A DNA stretch of 64,000 nucleotides from Tetraselmis striata (GCA_006384855.1 VCJN01000841.1:186001-250000), one strand, 5' to 3'. Shown: positions 13,601 to 24,830, numbered from the stretch's first letter. Program-made: numbers and translations. The notes: generated by a model not told the origin, from the letters alone.

Positions 13601-13888
13601 AATGCGCGGAAGCGCCACCCCGAAGCTTGTTGCCGCCGCCGCCCGCCTCGGCCTGGGCCCTGGGCAACAACTCCGGCACCCGTAGTCGCTAACGATTTTG
13701 CCCGCCTTGCGCGGCGCGCGCGGGCCTCTTTTCCCGGCGGTACCCGTACGAGTACGTCCTCTGACAGATTTTGAGCTGTTTCGTCGGATATAAATGCCAC
13801 ATATCCTCGCCAGCAGAAAATAAGCTGACGTCAGCAAACAACTCATCGGCATGGCGCGAAATGTTCCGTTCCACTTGCTAAGAAGCAT
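10680..13888 (-). mobile_element. decayed non-LTR (LINE-type) retrotransposon, reverse transcriptase region
   Basis: Reading on the minus strand, several open blocks in different frames line up in the order expected of an endonuclease-less LINE polyprotein fragment. About 13.4-13.1 kb holds a pre-RT region ending VAVGPACMRSEYLRCLVGEY. About 12.9-12.5 kb holds RT blocks: VLAPSQFGVG, VYTDHRNAYNGHS (place of the first catalytic Asp), EDGVQQGAPLATTSLCVAIH, and FNADDGYF (the DD motif) in a third frame. About 12.3-11.6 kb (244 codons open) and 11.6-10.7 kb hold the region after the RT, including GVGIRRMATVRDAAFIGC. Frame changes between blocks mean it cannot encode one protein as read, so it is a dead copy. 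No poly(A) tail, target-site duplication or 5' end was identified, so the limits are those of the recognisable coding part. Confidence 0.72.
13129..13170. repeat. 21-bp tandem duplication inside the LINE remnant
   Basis: The unit GCATGCAATGCCCCGACGCC occurs twice back to back, interrupting the pre-RT reading frame. It is a small local duplication, another sign that this copy is not maintained. Confidence 0.7.
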
Positions 13889-14206
13889 GTAAACGAAATA
13901 ACGGCGATACTATATTGTTAGTGCACATTAATCATGACGCACAACAGCTCAGAATCCGTGACACGCGTCTACTACCCACAACTCGGGTCGATCCGCCTGT
14001 GCATCACGCGTCGCAACTTTCGCTTCCTCCGACACGAGTGGAGGTGATATTCCGACAGGGTCTCTTTGCGGGTAGTCGCTGCTACGTGTTCGCAGCGTCG
14101 CATTGTCGTCCCGTCACACCGTCAGACGCCGAGGCCTGGTAGTACCACCCAAGTGCGCGAGACCAGCCCGTGCCACTTCAGCCTTCGCAGCCTACAGCTG
14201 CACGCT

Positions 14207-17200
14207 ATGGCGGCGGCCGCCCCGCTCTTCGGGGAGCTCCTTGCCTGGGGCGACCCCAACTGGTACCGCGGCTACCGCAGTCCATACTACGGGCCGGCGC
14301 ACGCGGCGTGGCGCGACCGCGCGCGCGCGTTCGTGGAGGCCAACTTCCCAGCGAGCGCGCTGAAGGAGTGGGAGGCCGCCAAGAGGCTGCCGATGGAGCT
14401 GTTCCGCAAGACGGCAGCCGCGGGCTTCCTGCCGTGCGTGGTGGGCGAGTGGCCGGAGGAGCACGCCGGGCAGAAGCCGGAGGGCTACGACCACTTTTTC
14501 GAGTGCGCGCGCCCCGTCCCCCTTCCCCTCCGGCCGCCACCCGCCTGACGGGCGCTGTGCCGCCGCGCCTGCCGCCAACCATAAGTATGGCCAACCATCG
14601 CGTGGGAAAGGCTTCTCCCCTCTCGAACGCCAGTGACCGTCCACTGATTGTCCAAAGGACCAGCACAATTGCGCTGAGCAAAGCTCATTTCAGGCACTCG
14701 GCGGAGCTAAATTCGCAAAAGTGATTATCTTAGTCGGGGTTCTGTCGAGATTCAATCTCGCACCCACCCGTAGTGCAACTAGTGAAGTCCTTTGAGGCTG
14801 AATTCAGCCTTGGATGCGTTGGCGCTTTGAGATTGGCTTACGGCCGCGTGCGACCAAGGTGTTCTGGGTTGATTTGCGCTCCCATTCAGCCTCGCCTGAA
14901 CTGTATTCTGAAACAATGGTTTCAGCGCAGCCCGGAAAGGGCAATTGTATTGGCTGTGACGCAGTACTCGAGCTGTCGACTACTACCTCAACTCTTACCA
15001 GTGGCATTCCCCTGCTTCCCATGCAGGCTCATCTTCATTGACGAGCTGGCCCGGTGTGGCTCCGGTAGGTGCCTCTACCGCCCCGACACATCCGCAATGC
15101 CAGCCCAGACCATGCATGCTGATGCGGCGGTACCTGCGGTGCAGGTGGCGTGCTGTGGGGCCTGGTGGAGGGCCTCGCCATCGGCCTGCCCCCTGTGCTG
15201 CAGTTTGGGTCCAAGCAGCTCGCGGCTCGCGTCGGCCCGCAGTGCCTGTCTGGAGACAAGGTACCGCACTGCCGCAGCGAGCCCCATCGCAGCCAACGGC
15301 AGGCTCTGGGCGGATGGGCCGCGGCGCCGCGATGCCCTCCCTGATGAAGCGCAATGCTGTCCCCGGCAGGTCATCTGCCTCTGCATCTCTGAGCCCTATG
15401 CGGGCAGCGATGTAGCGGGCATCCGAGCCACCGCCGAGAAGGACCCCTCCGGAAAGTAGGCACCCACATGCCCTCCCACATTCCCCCACCCGTCCTACCT
15501 GCTCCTGTTGGGCGCTCTTTCGCTTCTGCGCGCCTCTGTCACCGCTTGGCCCCCTGCCTCTGACTTACTCCGGCCCGGCCACGGTCGCACCCCCAGGTTC
15601 TTCACCGTGAACGGCGAGAAGAAGTGGATCACCAATGGCATGTTTGCGGACTACTTCACGGTCGCCGTGCGCACCGGCGGCAAAGGAATGGGCGGCATCA
15701 GCCTGCTGCTGCTGGAGAAAGGCATGCCAGGCGAGCATGCGCCCCCCGTGCTGGATCCAACCCACCTTCATGCATACCCGTCCTTGTTGGCGATACTCCT
15801 TCCCCCCCCCCCCCCCCCCCCCCCATTCCCCCATCCCTCCCTATGGAGCGGATCCTGACCGTCGCGCGTGGCTGCGACAGGCATCGAGTGCAAGCAGATG
15901 GACTGCATGGGCGTGCTGGCCTCCGGCACCGCTTTCATCACCTTTGATGACGTGAAAGTGAGCAGGCCCTCCAGGCAGATTGCCACCATGCTTTGGGTTT
16001 GCTGTGCATCATTCTTCTCAGCTTTCGGTGAAGAGAGCAAAGACCACCGTTTGTCCCGCTAAAGCATATAAGACTATCCCACGCAAACTGTGCGGACGAC
16101 CCAAAGAAGACACCCCAAAGCTGCGAGAGATTCGTATTTTGGGCACCTACGAGCCCAGCTAAAGGGTTCGGCGTGTTGCTCTCTTTTGTTGGATGATGCG
16201 CAGCATACCATCCGCGTGTGTCGCCCCATTTTGGTCGATGTTTTCTGATGTGCCCGTGGTAGCACAGTCCCGTGCTGAAGCCTGCCCCCCCCCCCGCGCG
16301 CTGTGACGCTGCGCAGGTGCCGGTGGAGAATCTGCTCGGCGAGGAGAACCAGGGCTTCAAGTGCATCATGCACAACTTCAACCACGAGCGCTGGGGCTTC
16401 ATCGTGCAGGCCAACCGCTTTGCGCGCGTCTGCCTGGAGGACTCCATGAGGGTGGGTGCCGCGCATGGGCCTCCCACAGCCATGCATGCGACAGGCCACG
16501 TGGCCGCCTGCTGCGGTCTCACTGTGCGCGCCCCCCCCACCCCCCCCCCCCCTTTCTTGACTGCCACCGGCGTCGCTGCCCTTCTCAGTACGCCCTGAAG
16601 CGCAAGACGTTTGGCAAGACACTGGTGGAGCACCCCGTCATCCGCTGGAAGCTTGGCGAGATGGCCAGACAGGTGCGCGCGTTGGCGCAAGCTTAAATCC
16701 CTACCTTCAAAGTGTTGTTGACAGCTATGCGGAACACAAAGTATTTACAGCATCCCAATGGTGAATCCGTGATGTTTCCGGATTGTATTTGTGTTTTACT
16801 CCGAATAACTGAATGACCGTTTTGCAGTATTTCGCTTATGGCACCGGGAATTACCATCGTGAACTACTACCTGCCCCCCCCCCCCCCCCCCCCCCCCCTG
16901 GGCCCGGGGCCAGAAAGAGATTTTACGGGATAGGCAACGGCAACGTACCGCAGCTCTCATTAGGCTACACCAAAGGTGGTCTCCAAGGCGAGGAGCAGCA
17001 TCCATTAGACGATGCAGCGGCACGTGGGACGTTCTGGGCGACACCAAGACAGGGGGTGGGGTCAGTGCGATTGACGTGCGATTTGTGCCCATGGACCGCC
17101 AGGTGGAAGCGACGCACGCCGCCCTGGAGAACCTGACCTACCAGATGAACCTGATGTCCCACGCGGAGGCGGGGCAGCTGGCTCCGGACATCTGCCTGCT

Positions 17201-18166
17201 CAAAGTGCAGGTGACGGACGGCGGCGGGAAAAAGGGGGGGTGTCCTGCGCACAGGGAGGGTGGATTATGGCGCCGTGCCTGCAGAGTGCGGCTCCGTGCC
17301 CGCACTCATTCGCTGAGCCCCTGACCTGTGCACTGTACCCGCTCGGCCGCCGCAGGCCACGAAGGTGTTTGAATACTGCGCACGGGAGGCGGCGCAGATC
17401 ATGGGCGGCGTGAGCTACGTCAGGGGTGGCCAGGGTGAGCGGGTGGAGCGGCTGTACCGGGAGGTGCGCCCACTGTCCTGACGGAGGCGCCCCACCACCC
17501 AATTGGGTTACCCCCCCCCCCCCCCCCCCCCCCACAGCCACCCCAGCATCCGACCATGCTACCTTTGTTCTAATTCTCTCTTTGTCTGAGTACCGTAGTA
17601 GTACGATCCATGTAATCACGCAGTACAGTAGTAACATGTATATACCGCCCATTCGTTGTGCCGCACGAGTGTATTTCCGTACATTTGTATTCCCGGCGGA
17701 ACCGGCCACACGACTCGGCATTTGTTATAGCAACAGTCATTTTGCCACCTTGCATCATTGTTTCCGTGTTCAATGTACTTGTGGTTCCTTCTGCCATAAT
17801 TCGAATGTCGAATTGCTCCCCCCTCTTCGGCCAGGGCGGGGCTGGGGATGAAACAAACCCTAAACGCGAACCCACCTGTGTTTTTGGCATCACAGCGACC
17901 CCCCCCCCCCCCCCCCCCCCCTCCTACCTTTCCATGGGGCCCAGGAAGAGACTGTGTTCTGGCGAGTGCATATTAGGGTTTTACGGTTCTGAGTACCCCA
18001 TAACCTTATACCCGCATGGTTGCATTTGCTGAGCGGCATGTGTTGGATGTGCGGGTAGGTGCGCGCCATGGCGATTCCCGGAGGCAGCGAGGAGATCATG
18101 ATTGACTTTTCCGTCCGCAACTCAATCAAGCGCATGCAACAGCTCAAGGTAGACTCCAAGCTCTGA
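14207..18166 (+). CDS. acyl-CoA dehydrogenase family flavoprotein (11 exons)
   Basis: Exons: 14207-14502, 15027-15064, 15145-15260, 15370-15455, 15597-15730, 15881-15957, 16317-16451, 16589-16672, 17103-17210, 17356-17463, 18059-18166; every junction agrees in phase, giving 429 aa. It shows the ACAD order: N-terminal helical domain (WRDRARAFVEANFP), middle beta domain with CISEPYAGSDVAG and FFTVNGEKKWITNGMFADYF (FAD and substrate contacts), then the C-terminal helical domain with RKTFGKTLVEHPVIRWKLGEM and QIMGGVSYVRGG. The family oxidises acyl-CoA thioesters at the alpha-beta bond using FAD. It ends ...SKL*, so a C-terminal peroxisomal targeting signal (SKL) is visible, which suggests peroxisomal rather than mitochondrial action. 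The intron after 15730 has a GC donor (CCAG|GCGAGC). Chain-length preference is not readable. In the AIPGGSEEIM segment I cannot align the catalytic Glu of the medium-chain enzyme. Confidence 0.92.
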
Positions 18167-18649
18167 TTTCACACAGCAAAACAAGGGACACTCTCCGCCA
18201 AAGACACGCCCTGCTGCTCCTGTTAGCGCGCATCGATCGCATGTGAGCGCAAGGGGCTGCGTCGGCCCCAGGGCAAATCTACGTAGCAAATAGTGGCATC
18301 ACTGTGTTTATGTCAAGAAATTGCACTGCGCCTGGGAAACTCGGGAAACTCAAGAAATTGCAATGCGCCTGGAAGCTCGTGATTTATCATCATTTATAAT
18401 TTCATACGCACGCTCACACATACATGAATGGTATTGCAGTCCATGTACAATTGGCAATTTTAGGGACGAAGTTGGCCGTGACCGATCATGGCACAGCATG
18501 CACTGTGTGATCCCACTGTACTTTTCAGTGCAGTCGAGCTTGCAAGTGCTAGAAGGGGCAGGGCAAGCTACGGAGCAGCGAGACTAGTTAGCTGATGAAA
18601 GTGAGCTGTGAGAGTGACAAGCAGCTAGTAGCTTCCGGGATTGAGTACG
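18167..18649. other. intergenic, no gene seen
   Basis: Contains the presumed 3' UTR of the acyl-CoA dehydrogenase gene. A short direct repeat built around AAGAAATTGCANTGCGCCTGG lies at 18313-18372. Nothing else was supported. Confidence 0.4.
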
Positions 18650-18822
18650 GGTAGTTTTCCCGACCCCGGGACAGGACTGGCACCAGTGAAACCCTGCAGC
18701 GTCTCTACGACGGCCTTTTAGGCAGTGATCCAGTCAGAAAAAAGCCCTGGGTAGGCGACGCTCCGTTATATTTAACAAGCAAATTGACAAAGCATTCTGC
18801 AAGACTAATTGGAGGCCAGCAT
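18650..18822 (+). repeat. R1 interspersed repeat, near full length
   Basis: Contains all R1 blocks in order: CCCGGGACAGGACTGGCACC, GTGAAACCCTGCAG, CTCTACGACGGCC, AAGCCCTGGGTAGGCGACGC, then GCAAGACTAATTGGAGGCCAG. It matches the reverse complement of 33471-33650 through its whole length with scattered substitutions. There is no recognisable ORF and only weak resemblance to Pol III boxes, so it may be a SINE or a retroelement 3' end. Confidence 0.75.
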
Positions 18823-19061
18823 GGGGAGTACTCGGCCCAGGCCAGCTCTCAGCACGAAACCGGCGCGTTTCACTGCAGTGCTAAAGTACTGCAGGAAACC
18901 TCGGAGGCTCTTTCAATCGTTAATGCTACATGTCACAAAAGAACGGCACTCCTTTGTAAATGAATTGGCTAATCACCGCCCCGTGCACTGCATGTCGCAA
19001 TGGCGCACATCGGGTGTATAGTCGGTACTCGTATAGAAAAAGGCACATCTCGCATTTGCCT

Positions 19062-19140
19062 ACGGTCGCACCAGGTGGCTAAATAGTTGCTCCCTCCGCG
19101 CGAGACGCTAGGAGTGCAGGTTTGAATCCCGCGCGACATT
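19062..19140 (+). repeat. tRNA-like SINE head
   Basis: GGTGGCTAAATAGTTGC (19074-19090) resembles a Pol III A box and D arm. AGGTTTGAATCC (19118-19129) resembles a B box, flanked by GCGCG on both sides like a T stem. The spacing fits a tRNA. The acceptor and anticodon stems do not pair convincingly, so this is more likely a tRNA-derived SINE than a working tRNA. Confidence 0.4.
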
Positions 19141-19450
19141 CCAGAAAATGCCACCGCCAAATAAAAACACACGCGCATTGCACGCGCGATTTGCATGGGC
19201 CTTGGGCGCGAGTGCCAGCCAAGGTCGAGATAACAACACCTGCTTGTACCGCTATATTTCGCCCCGCCCGCCCGGTTATTTTTCACTTTTACTGCGTACA
19301 GTACATGCGAAACGCCCGTTGTCATCGTCGCGCATCGATTGTTGGATCTTTTAATTACATCAGGGCTTTCACAGAAGCGCACAACAAACAGAACTAACGG
19401 CAACTATGAAAGGTTGCCAGCAGAAGAGAGACATAAGTCCGAAACCAAGG

Positions 19451-20117
19451 TCAAGCAGGAGGACAGGGAGCCAAGAACCAAGAAAGAGCCAAGGGAACCA
19501 CGAAGTCACTTAGCTGCCAGAAACTTAAGGAACCCCCGCCCCGGGGTAGGCTATCAGCCGCGGCGAGGACGCTTGCAGCCAATGACCCGGGGCATAGCAA
19601 CACATGCCGACGAGCGACGCGACGCAGGCGCAGGAGCACCATCACGTGCCGCACACGCGGCCGCGACCCCGCCAAGAACGTTGTCTGCATGTGCCATGTT
19701 GATGAGCAAGGAGAAACGGCGGCGCCACGCAAACAAGAGTTGGCCGATTTTTTGGCCAGTGTGTGCTTGGTTAGCTTTCGCGAGCTCCACCAAGAAAGCC
19801 TCGGCGTGCGGGGCCAGCGAGCCAAACTCGGAAACGGCGAAGGGAACAAAGCGAAGCATACCGGCAGCGTTTCGGACACCCTCGTCATACTTCTGGATTT
19901 TGCGGCGCTCTGCAGCCCGCAAAGCAGTCGTTGGATCCGAGGTTGACACGCCGAGGATAGGGGCAATGGTGGTATCGACAGCAACCGTGTTTCCGCGGAT
20001 GCCGCCATACCCAAAAAGCCCAACATCGGCAGGCCGCCCGTCGCTGCCCTTCGGGAGAGAAACAAGCACCGACGGGTCCGTGAGGATCTGGACACCCACG
20101 CCCATCGCGGACTTCAC
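19451..20117 (-). mobile_element. 3' end of a LINE-type polyprotein (fragment)
   Basis: A 187-codon open segment (20117-19554) contains DVGLFGYGGIRGNTVAVDTT, then ALRAAERRKIQKYDEGVRNA, MLRFVPFAVSEFGSLAPHA and an alanine-rich helix. This order (a description of deposited DNA, an Ala/Glu/Arg-Lys-rich helix with KYxE, then FxPFxxExxG) is what I know from the C-terminus of algal and protist LINE reverse-transcriptase ORFs. No RT core precedes it: upstream DNA is unrelated, so this looks like a typical 5'-truncated insertion. The coding strand continues with stops to about 19451. Confidence 0.6.
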
Positions 20118-20559
20118 GTCGTGGCATTGTTGGATCTTGGTTGGATATTATGAAATATAGATGCGGGAACGACGAGCGTCGGCACACGTTTGTCGTGACA
20201 CATAACACGTGCCACGTAGACTCGTATGTTGTGTGTAGGGCATAGGAGTACCCTAGCTATCCCTAACTGCACATCGAGTATGTGGATTTATTTGAAATTT
20301 CTGACAACTTTGTTTCCGTTCAGTCCTTGATTTCCGGGACGTTAAGGCGCTACTCCACCTGGTACATACCACGTCTTGGTAAGCTTTGACCGATGCTTTG
20401 GTAGCATGATGCATGTGTTTCTTCAACAGCTTCGACAACCTCTCGAAGGCCCGGTCTTGATGTTATGCTTCAGCTTCCACTCGCATAGATTGCGCGCGGC
20501 CTCCATCAGGGTGCTGGCCTAGGCACCGGTGTACAATTGACGGCGTCTGTTGCGAAGGG

Positions 20560-22700
20560 AGTCCGTGAGCAAGTTTTAGCAACGGACTAGTAGGCGCCAC
20601 ACATGGAGGACGGGGAGGGGGGAGTCGACACGAGACATGCTCACCTCTTCCCGTCGTCGTACTTCCGCCCTCGAGCGCTGCTTGTCCCGGTACTGAAATT
20701 CAAACATCGATGGCGATGCGGCAGTCGTCAGAGGGGTTGGCTTCCACAACCCCCACGACAGTGCCTTCGGCGTCGCTACCGGCGTCGCTACCGGCGTCGA
20801 GAAGTTCGCGTAGCTCTTGTCAGGTGCACATTCGCGCAAGTATTTAAACGAATGCGCGTGTAATAAGGAAGCAAAGCAAATAATCTTTTGCACGTTGCCA
20901 GCGCGATACTCTCACCAATACCTAGACTATGGGGCAAAAACGCGTATAGTAGTTGTATCTCCGACTCAGCTCTTCCGAGTCGCCGTCGTCGTAATTCATC
21001 TTCATCACCAGCAGCTCCCTATCCGCCGGGTCGTCCGCATCCTCGATATCCCATCTCCAACTGACAACCTGGGTGATACACACTAGTGGATATCATTGGG
21101 CGGCGGTGGGCCTATGGCAGGTATAACGAGGCGTCATGGAGAGCACCGGGGGGGGGGGGGGGGGGTGGCGGGGGGAGGGGGGGAGATCTGGCCGAAAAAG
21201 CTCGTCCCCCGCGTCCCGAACGTCTTGGTTATGATAGCGCCCATGTGAATAAGTTTGGCATTCATCTCTTGCGCTGCCGTTCTGGCTGCCATGCCACCAT
21301 CAGACGATGCCGAACGCCCCTCCCCTCCGCTCGGTGCGGGGCTTGCTGATTCGTTTCGGGGAGACGAGAGCGGCCGAGAGGGGAGCGGGGGCGAAGGCCG
21401 CGGCGACAGTATCGACGCACCCAGCTCGCCTCGCGTCACAAATTCCCGCGGTAACCCCCGATGTTGTGAAAACTACCCGACTATAAGATCCGATATGCGG
21501 TTCGCGCTGTTAGTATACAGTGTGCACCTGCGGCAACGCGACGCGCACCTCGCGCGGCCCATTGCCCATTGTCTAGCCTCTAGCAAGCCCACGACTGTAA
21601 ACCACCGACACCGCGACCGTAACGTCAGAAGTACCTCTTCATTATGCGGCGATGATGTGCGGGTCGCGACCGCTGCGGCCACGCGTGCGTTGCTGTGCTG
21701 CGGGATCTCCGTGGCGACCCCGCAGCAACCGATCTGAGCGCCGCCCCAACTATAAACTTCGCACCGATGGCACAGGCTCCGTCGGGCCAACTAGAGGAAA
21801 ACATACACTATTAATGCCTTGTATTTTGACTAAGTTGCCTTTCTATCCCAGCGATTTTGGCCATAAAGGCATATGGTGTCAGCAAAACGCGAATCCTTAA
21901 TGGGGGTGGTCAATCGGGCGGCAGTCGCGAGGGTGGACCTCGCGGCCGCCGTCCGGGGACATATACGCTCCCCGAGCCAGCCGTGATCGCCTAGTGTCAT
22001 CGAAGGGGGCAGGAGGTAGGGATACGGGTGGGCGGGAGGCGGTGGGCTGTACGGGGGTGTGCTAGTGGCTGCATGATGATTCACCGCCCGCAGTGGCGGG
22101 CGGGTGCTTCGGGCGGCGCGACGCGGATCCCGTTGAGCAGAGGCGCGGCGCGCGCGCGGACAGATTATTCGTACCGTAACTGGATCGCGAAATCTCGTAC
22201 GGGTTACCGCGGGAAGTGTTGCAGTTTCGGCCTGACCCGGTGCGGACGGAGCAGAGGCCTAACGGGCGTACGGTCCGTGCTGCAGCTACCGCAAGGGCGC
22301 CATCACCACCGGTTGCGACAGGCGCGGCGGTGGGCGGAGGCGGCTCGGCGCACGCCCATCTCTGCGTGTTTTAGAAGATAGTCATCGTGAAGCAGGCGCC
22401 ACACGCGCGCGGCAGCGGATTTTCTTGGTCACCGGTACCGAAATCCCCTCGGTAGCGGTCCAACCCTTCTTACCCTCACGAGTACGGCGCTTTTTGGAGT
22501 TGCAACGCCCCATGGCACACCACTACTCGGCGCCCGGGGCTCGCAACGGCGGGGGTTGGTAGGGGCTAGCCACCGGCGCTCCGGCTGGTGCGATATATGC
22601 ACAGTAAAGTGTCCGCGTGACTGCAACTTAGCCGGCTTGAGACCTACGGTACCGTTGGGCGTTGCGTCGTCACGGAGCTTGTGAGGCGTTAAAGTACAGT
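20560..22700 (-). mobile_element. unit A, copy 1: repeated ORF with Tudor-like domain
   Basis: Read on the minus strand, this region is collinear with 47270-48690 (+). Shared blocks include an ATG-started MGR(C/R)NSK...RREGK.GW segment (near 22510), a TCTGCTCCGTCCG block (near 22250), SSPRNES.SPAPSGGEGRS (near 21360), MNAKLIHMGAIITKTFG (near 21230) and MKMNYDDGDSEELS (near 20990). The last two resemble the two halves of a Tudor/agenet-like module (G..I.K.FG ... YDDGD.EEL). Between about 22180 and 21440 this copy has roughly 0.7 kb not found in copy 2. A G-run at 21150-21167 (C on the coding strand) sits between the Tudor halves, like an intron. Frames shift, so the copy may be broken. The element type is unknown. 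Confidence 0.55.
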
Positions 22701-22896
22701 GTAGCGAAACCCGGAGCGAGTACGGATACACGCGTGAGACGCAATGTGGGTCCAATGTACTACTATGGGGATGGCACAACGTGCTACTAGGAGCATATTA
22801 CGGAACACGGCGAGCCAGGCACGTCATTGCGACTACTCAGCATAGCGATACGGGGATTACACAACCATTTCCTAATAAAATCGCGATTACGTGCCA

Positions 22897-23310
22897 TTAC
22901 GGTGTACTTACGAGACATTCCGGGAGGCTGGTGTCGTCAGCTGCCGACAGCCTCTCTAGGTGAGTCGGGTTCTTCGTCACATGCAAGCAACGCTTTAGCG
23001 ATTCGAGCGGCGAGTTAAAGGCCACCCTGTCGGGGGATACAACGATCACGCAACGCTTGCCGAGAGGCACGTCGTCCGCCCTCTTGACGGACACGTCCAG
23101 CATGTAGTTCATGGGCCGATGATAAAAAGGCGTGCCATCCGCCTCCGCCATTTTGCCGGACGAAGCTGTGCCGATAGGCTGGCGGTCCTCGTGGCCGAGG
23201 GCGGGGTATGACGTGTTGATATAGTTGGCCGCCTGCCGCCATGCCACACGCGCCCACCGCCACACGTTTTGCGATGACGATGCGCGCGCGGTCACGTGTT
23301 GACTCATCAA
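22897..23310 (-). CDS. unrecognised ORF, possibly retroelement-derived
   Basis: 137 codons are open on the minus strand. The middle reads VWRWARVAWRQAANYINTSY, then a polar stretch, MNYMLDVSVKRADDVPLGKR and CVIVVSPDRVAFNSPLES. The composition is protein-like rather than random. The first block recalls the region just after the catalytic core of copia-type integrases (WxxA...A.YI.N), but the GCxxY-type motif expected next is not present, so I do not assign it. It sits directly upstream (in its own direction) of unit A copy 1 and may belong to the same element. Confidence 0.35.
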   Translation of the reverse strand: MMSQHVTARASSSQNVWRWARVAWRQAANYINTSYPALGHEDRQPIGTASSGKMAEADGTPFYHRPMNYMLDVSVKRADDVPLGKRCVIVVSPDRVAFNSPLESLKRCLHVTKNPTHLERLSAADDTSLPECLVSTP

Positions 23311-23370
23311 CGGTTAGGCCTGGCGGTAAAGCACTGGTTCAGTCCTTATTGAAAAGTTTCCCCGCGAGAA

Positions 23371-23533
23371 TAATCCCCCCCCCCCCCTCCCACCCCCTTC
23401 ACGAGTTTCCGGGAAATCATTGGCTAAACCATCTATTGAAGTCGGGAGAGTCTTCGGCAGCGATTTAAGTACCCGGTACGGAAAGCCTAGGTATGCCGCC
23501 GCGCACCGTTGTACGTATGGTCAATAAGCAATA
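23371..23533. other. C-run and AT-rich spacer
   Basis: A run of 11 C at 23375-23386 precedes a non-coding AT-rich spacer leading into the hairpin at 23534. Confidence 0.3.
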
Positions 23534-23590
23534 AATAGCAACCGAATAGTATTGCGGAATAACATTCCGCAACACTATTCGGTTGCTATT
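23534..23590. repeat. 27-bp-arm hairpin (foldback)
   Basis: The left arm AATAGCAACCGAATAGTATT plus GCGGAAT is matched by its reverse complement after a 3-base AAC loop, with one mismatch in 27. It is followed by a run of A. In a eukaryotic setting this could be a small foldback transposon, a hairpin RNA precursor or a structural element. No flanking target duplication was obvious. Confidence 0.75.
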
Positions 23591-24374
23591 AAAAAAATGT
23601 GACCATCATGGACTGCAGCGACTGCGGATTAAAAATATGTTTGCCATGGGATATGAATTAGGCCAGTAAGAATTGTATGTGTGTTTTAGGTACCCCCCCC
23701 CCCCTCTAATCTGACCCGTCCCTCCATAAGTTTTTGTAGCTGGCTGGTGTACTGTGTAAAGTACTATCGACATCAGTGTCCAAGGGGGAAATGCTACAAT
23801 TGTCCATATATTGTGTAGGGGGCAGCTGCCATACATGTAGGTGTGCGTATCAAGGCATGAGAGCAGCATTCAGAGCACAAACCACACGATTAAAATAGTG
23901 TTCTTATGGCTGTCCTTGCTCCATCTGGCGTGTGCCACCATACAAATGGTCATGTATTTGCCTTGAGTGTTGGCTGCTGTTGGCTGCTACTGCATGTTGC
24001 CTGTCTAGATGGCGCGCGTTGCGCCTCCTTTCCCGCTCCAGTTGTTGCAGCTTGCTCGTGCCATTAGTTGCATATCCTTTGCAGTGGTGCATCTCTCTGT
24101 TGTCCACGCATGTCTAGCACGTAGGCAACAAAGTCCTCAGGATGTGTGATAGCAGTTGTTTGTCAACGAAGGCGCCATCTTGGGATGTGTCTGCGCAACT
24201 GGCACATAGCATAGGATCCATGTCGATCTTTGCGTCGTCACCATAGATTATTTGCTGCTTGTTTGCGTTGCGTAGAACCGTAACTCCACAGCTTGGTCAC
24301 ATGTGAGCGTGTCGTCACATAGAAGTGCATGGAGTGGTCTGGATCAAGCAAGGGGCCACTAGGCTCCCGCCCGA
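23591..24374. other. intergenic, no gene seen
   Basis: AT-rich with a C-run at 23695-23704. Short open stretches exist on both strands but show no protein-like pattern. Confidence 0.4.
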
Positions 24375-24830
24375 CTTCGCAATTACACTGTAATACCCCG
24401 TACACATCATGTAATCTTACCAATAGTATGACACTCGTCTGTAGTCATTCCGTGACGTACTCGTAATACAATGCTTAAGGCGCATATCACTCATCATCAC
24501 GACGCTATACACTCATCATTTCCTAAAAGGACTATTGCATCTGCCCCTGAAAGCCCGACAATCTCGCTGCGCTCTGGCCTAATTCGCGATAGCGTGCGCG
24601 CGGCACACCCAGTGAGCGGGCGCACAGCAGTGGGCGGCGAGGCGCGCGGCAGTGGGCGAGCGGAATAAATTATTTACATCCGGTTTTGACCGGGACCGCC
24701 TCGGCGGCCGGCATGCTGCTCGCGTGTGGAGGCAGCGGCTAAGGCGGCCCGGCGGCCGGCCCGCGACCAGAGCGCCCCACCGCCCACCCTGGCCCCGGCA
24801 CCACCCCGTCGGCCCTCCAGCCGCCGGCTT
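24375..24830 (+). repeat. repeat B, copy 1
   Basis: About 450 bp that match the reverse complement of 49715-50185 nearly end to end: an AT-rich part with TGACACTCGTCTG and GGCGCATATCACTCATC, a very CpG-rich part with CTCGCTGCGCTCTGGCCTAA, then ACATCCGGTTTTGACCGGGA and CCTCGGCGGCCGGCATGCTG. The palindromic CCGGTTTTGACCGG core is kept in both copies. Function unknown. Confidence 0.75.

Noticed and set aside
10680..13888. Reading the LINE remnant as an active, intact retrotransposon
   Set aside because: RT motifs fall in at least three frames, with an internal duplication and no complete ORF.
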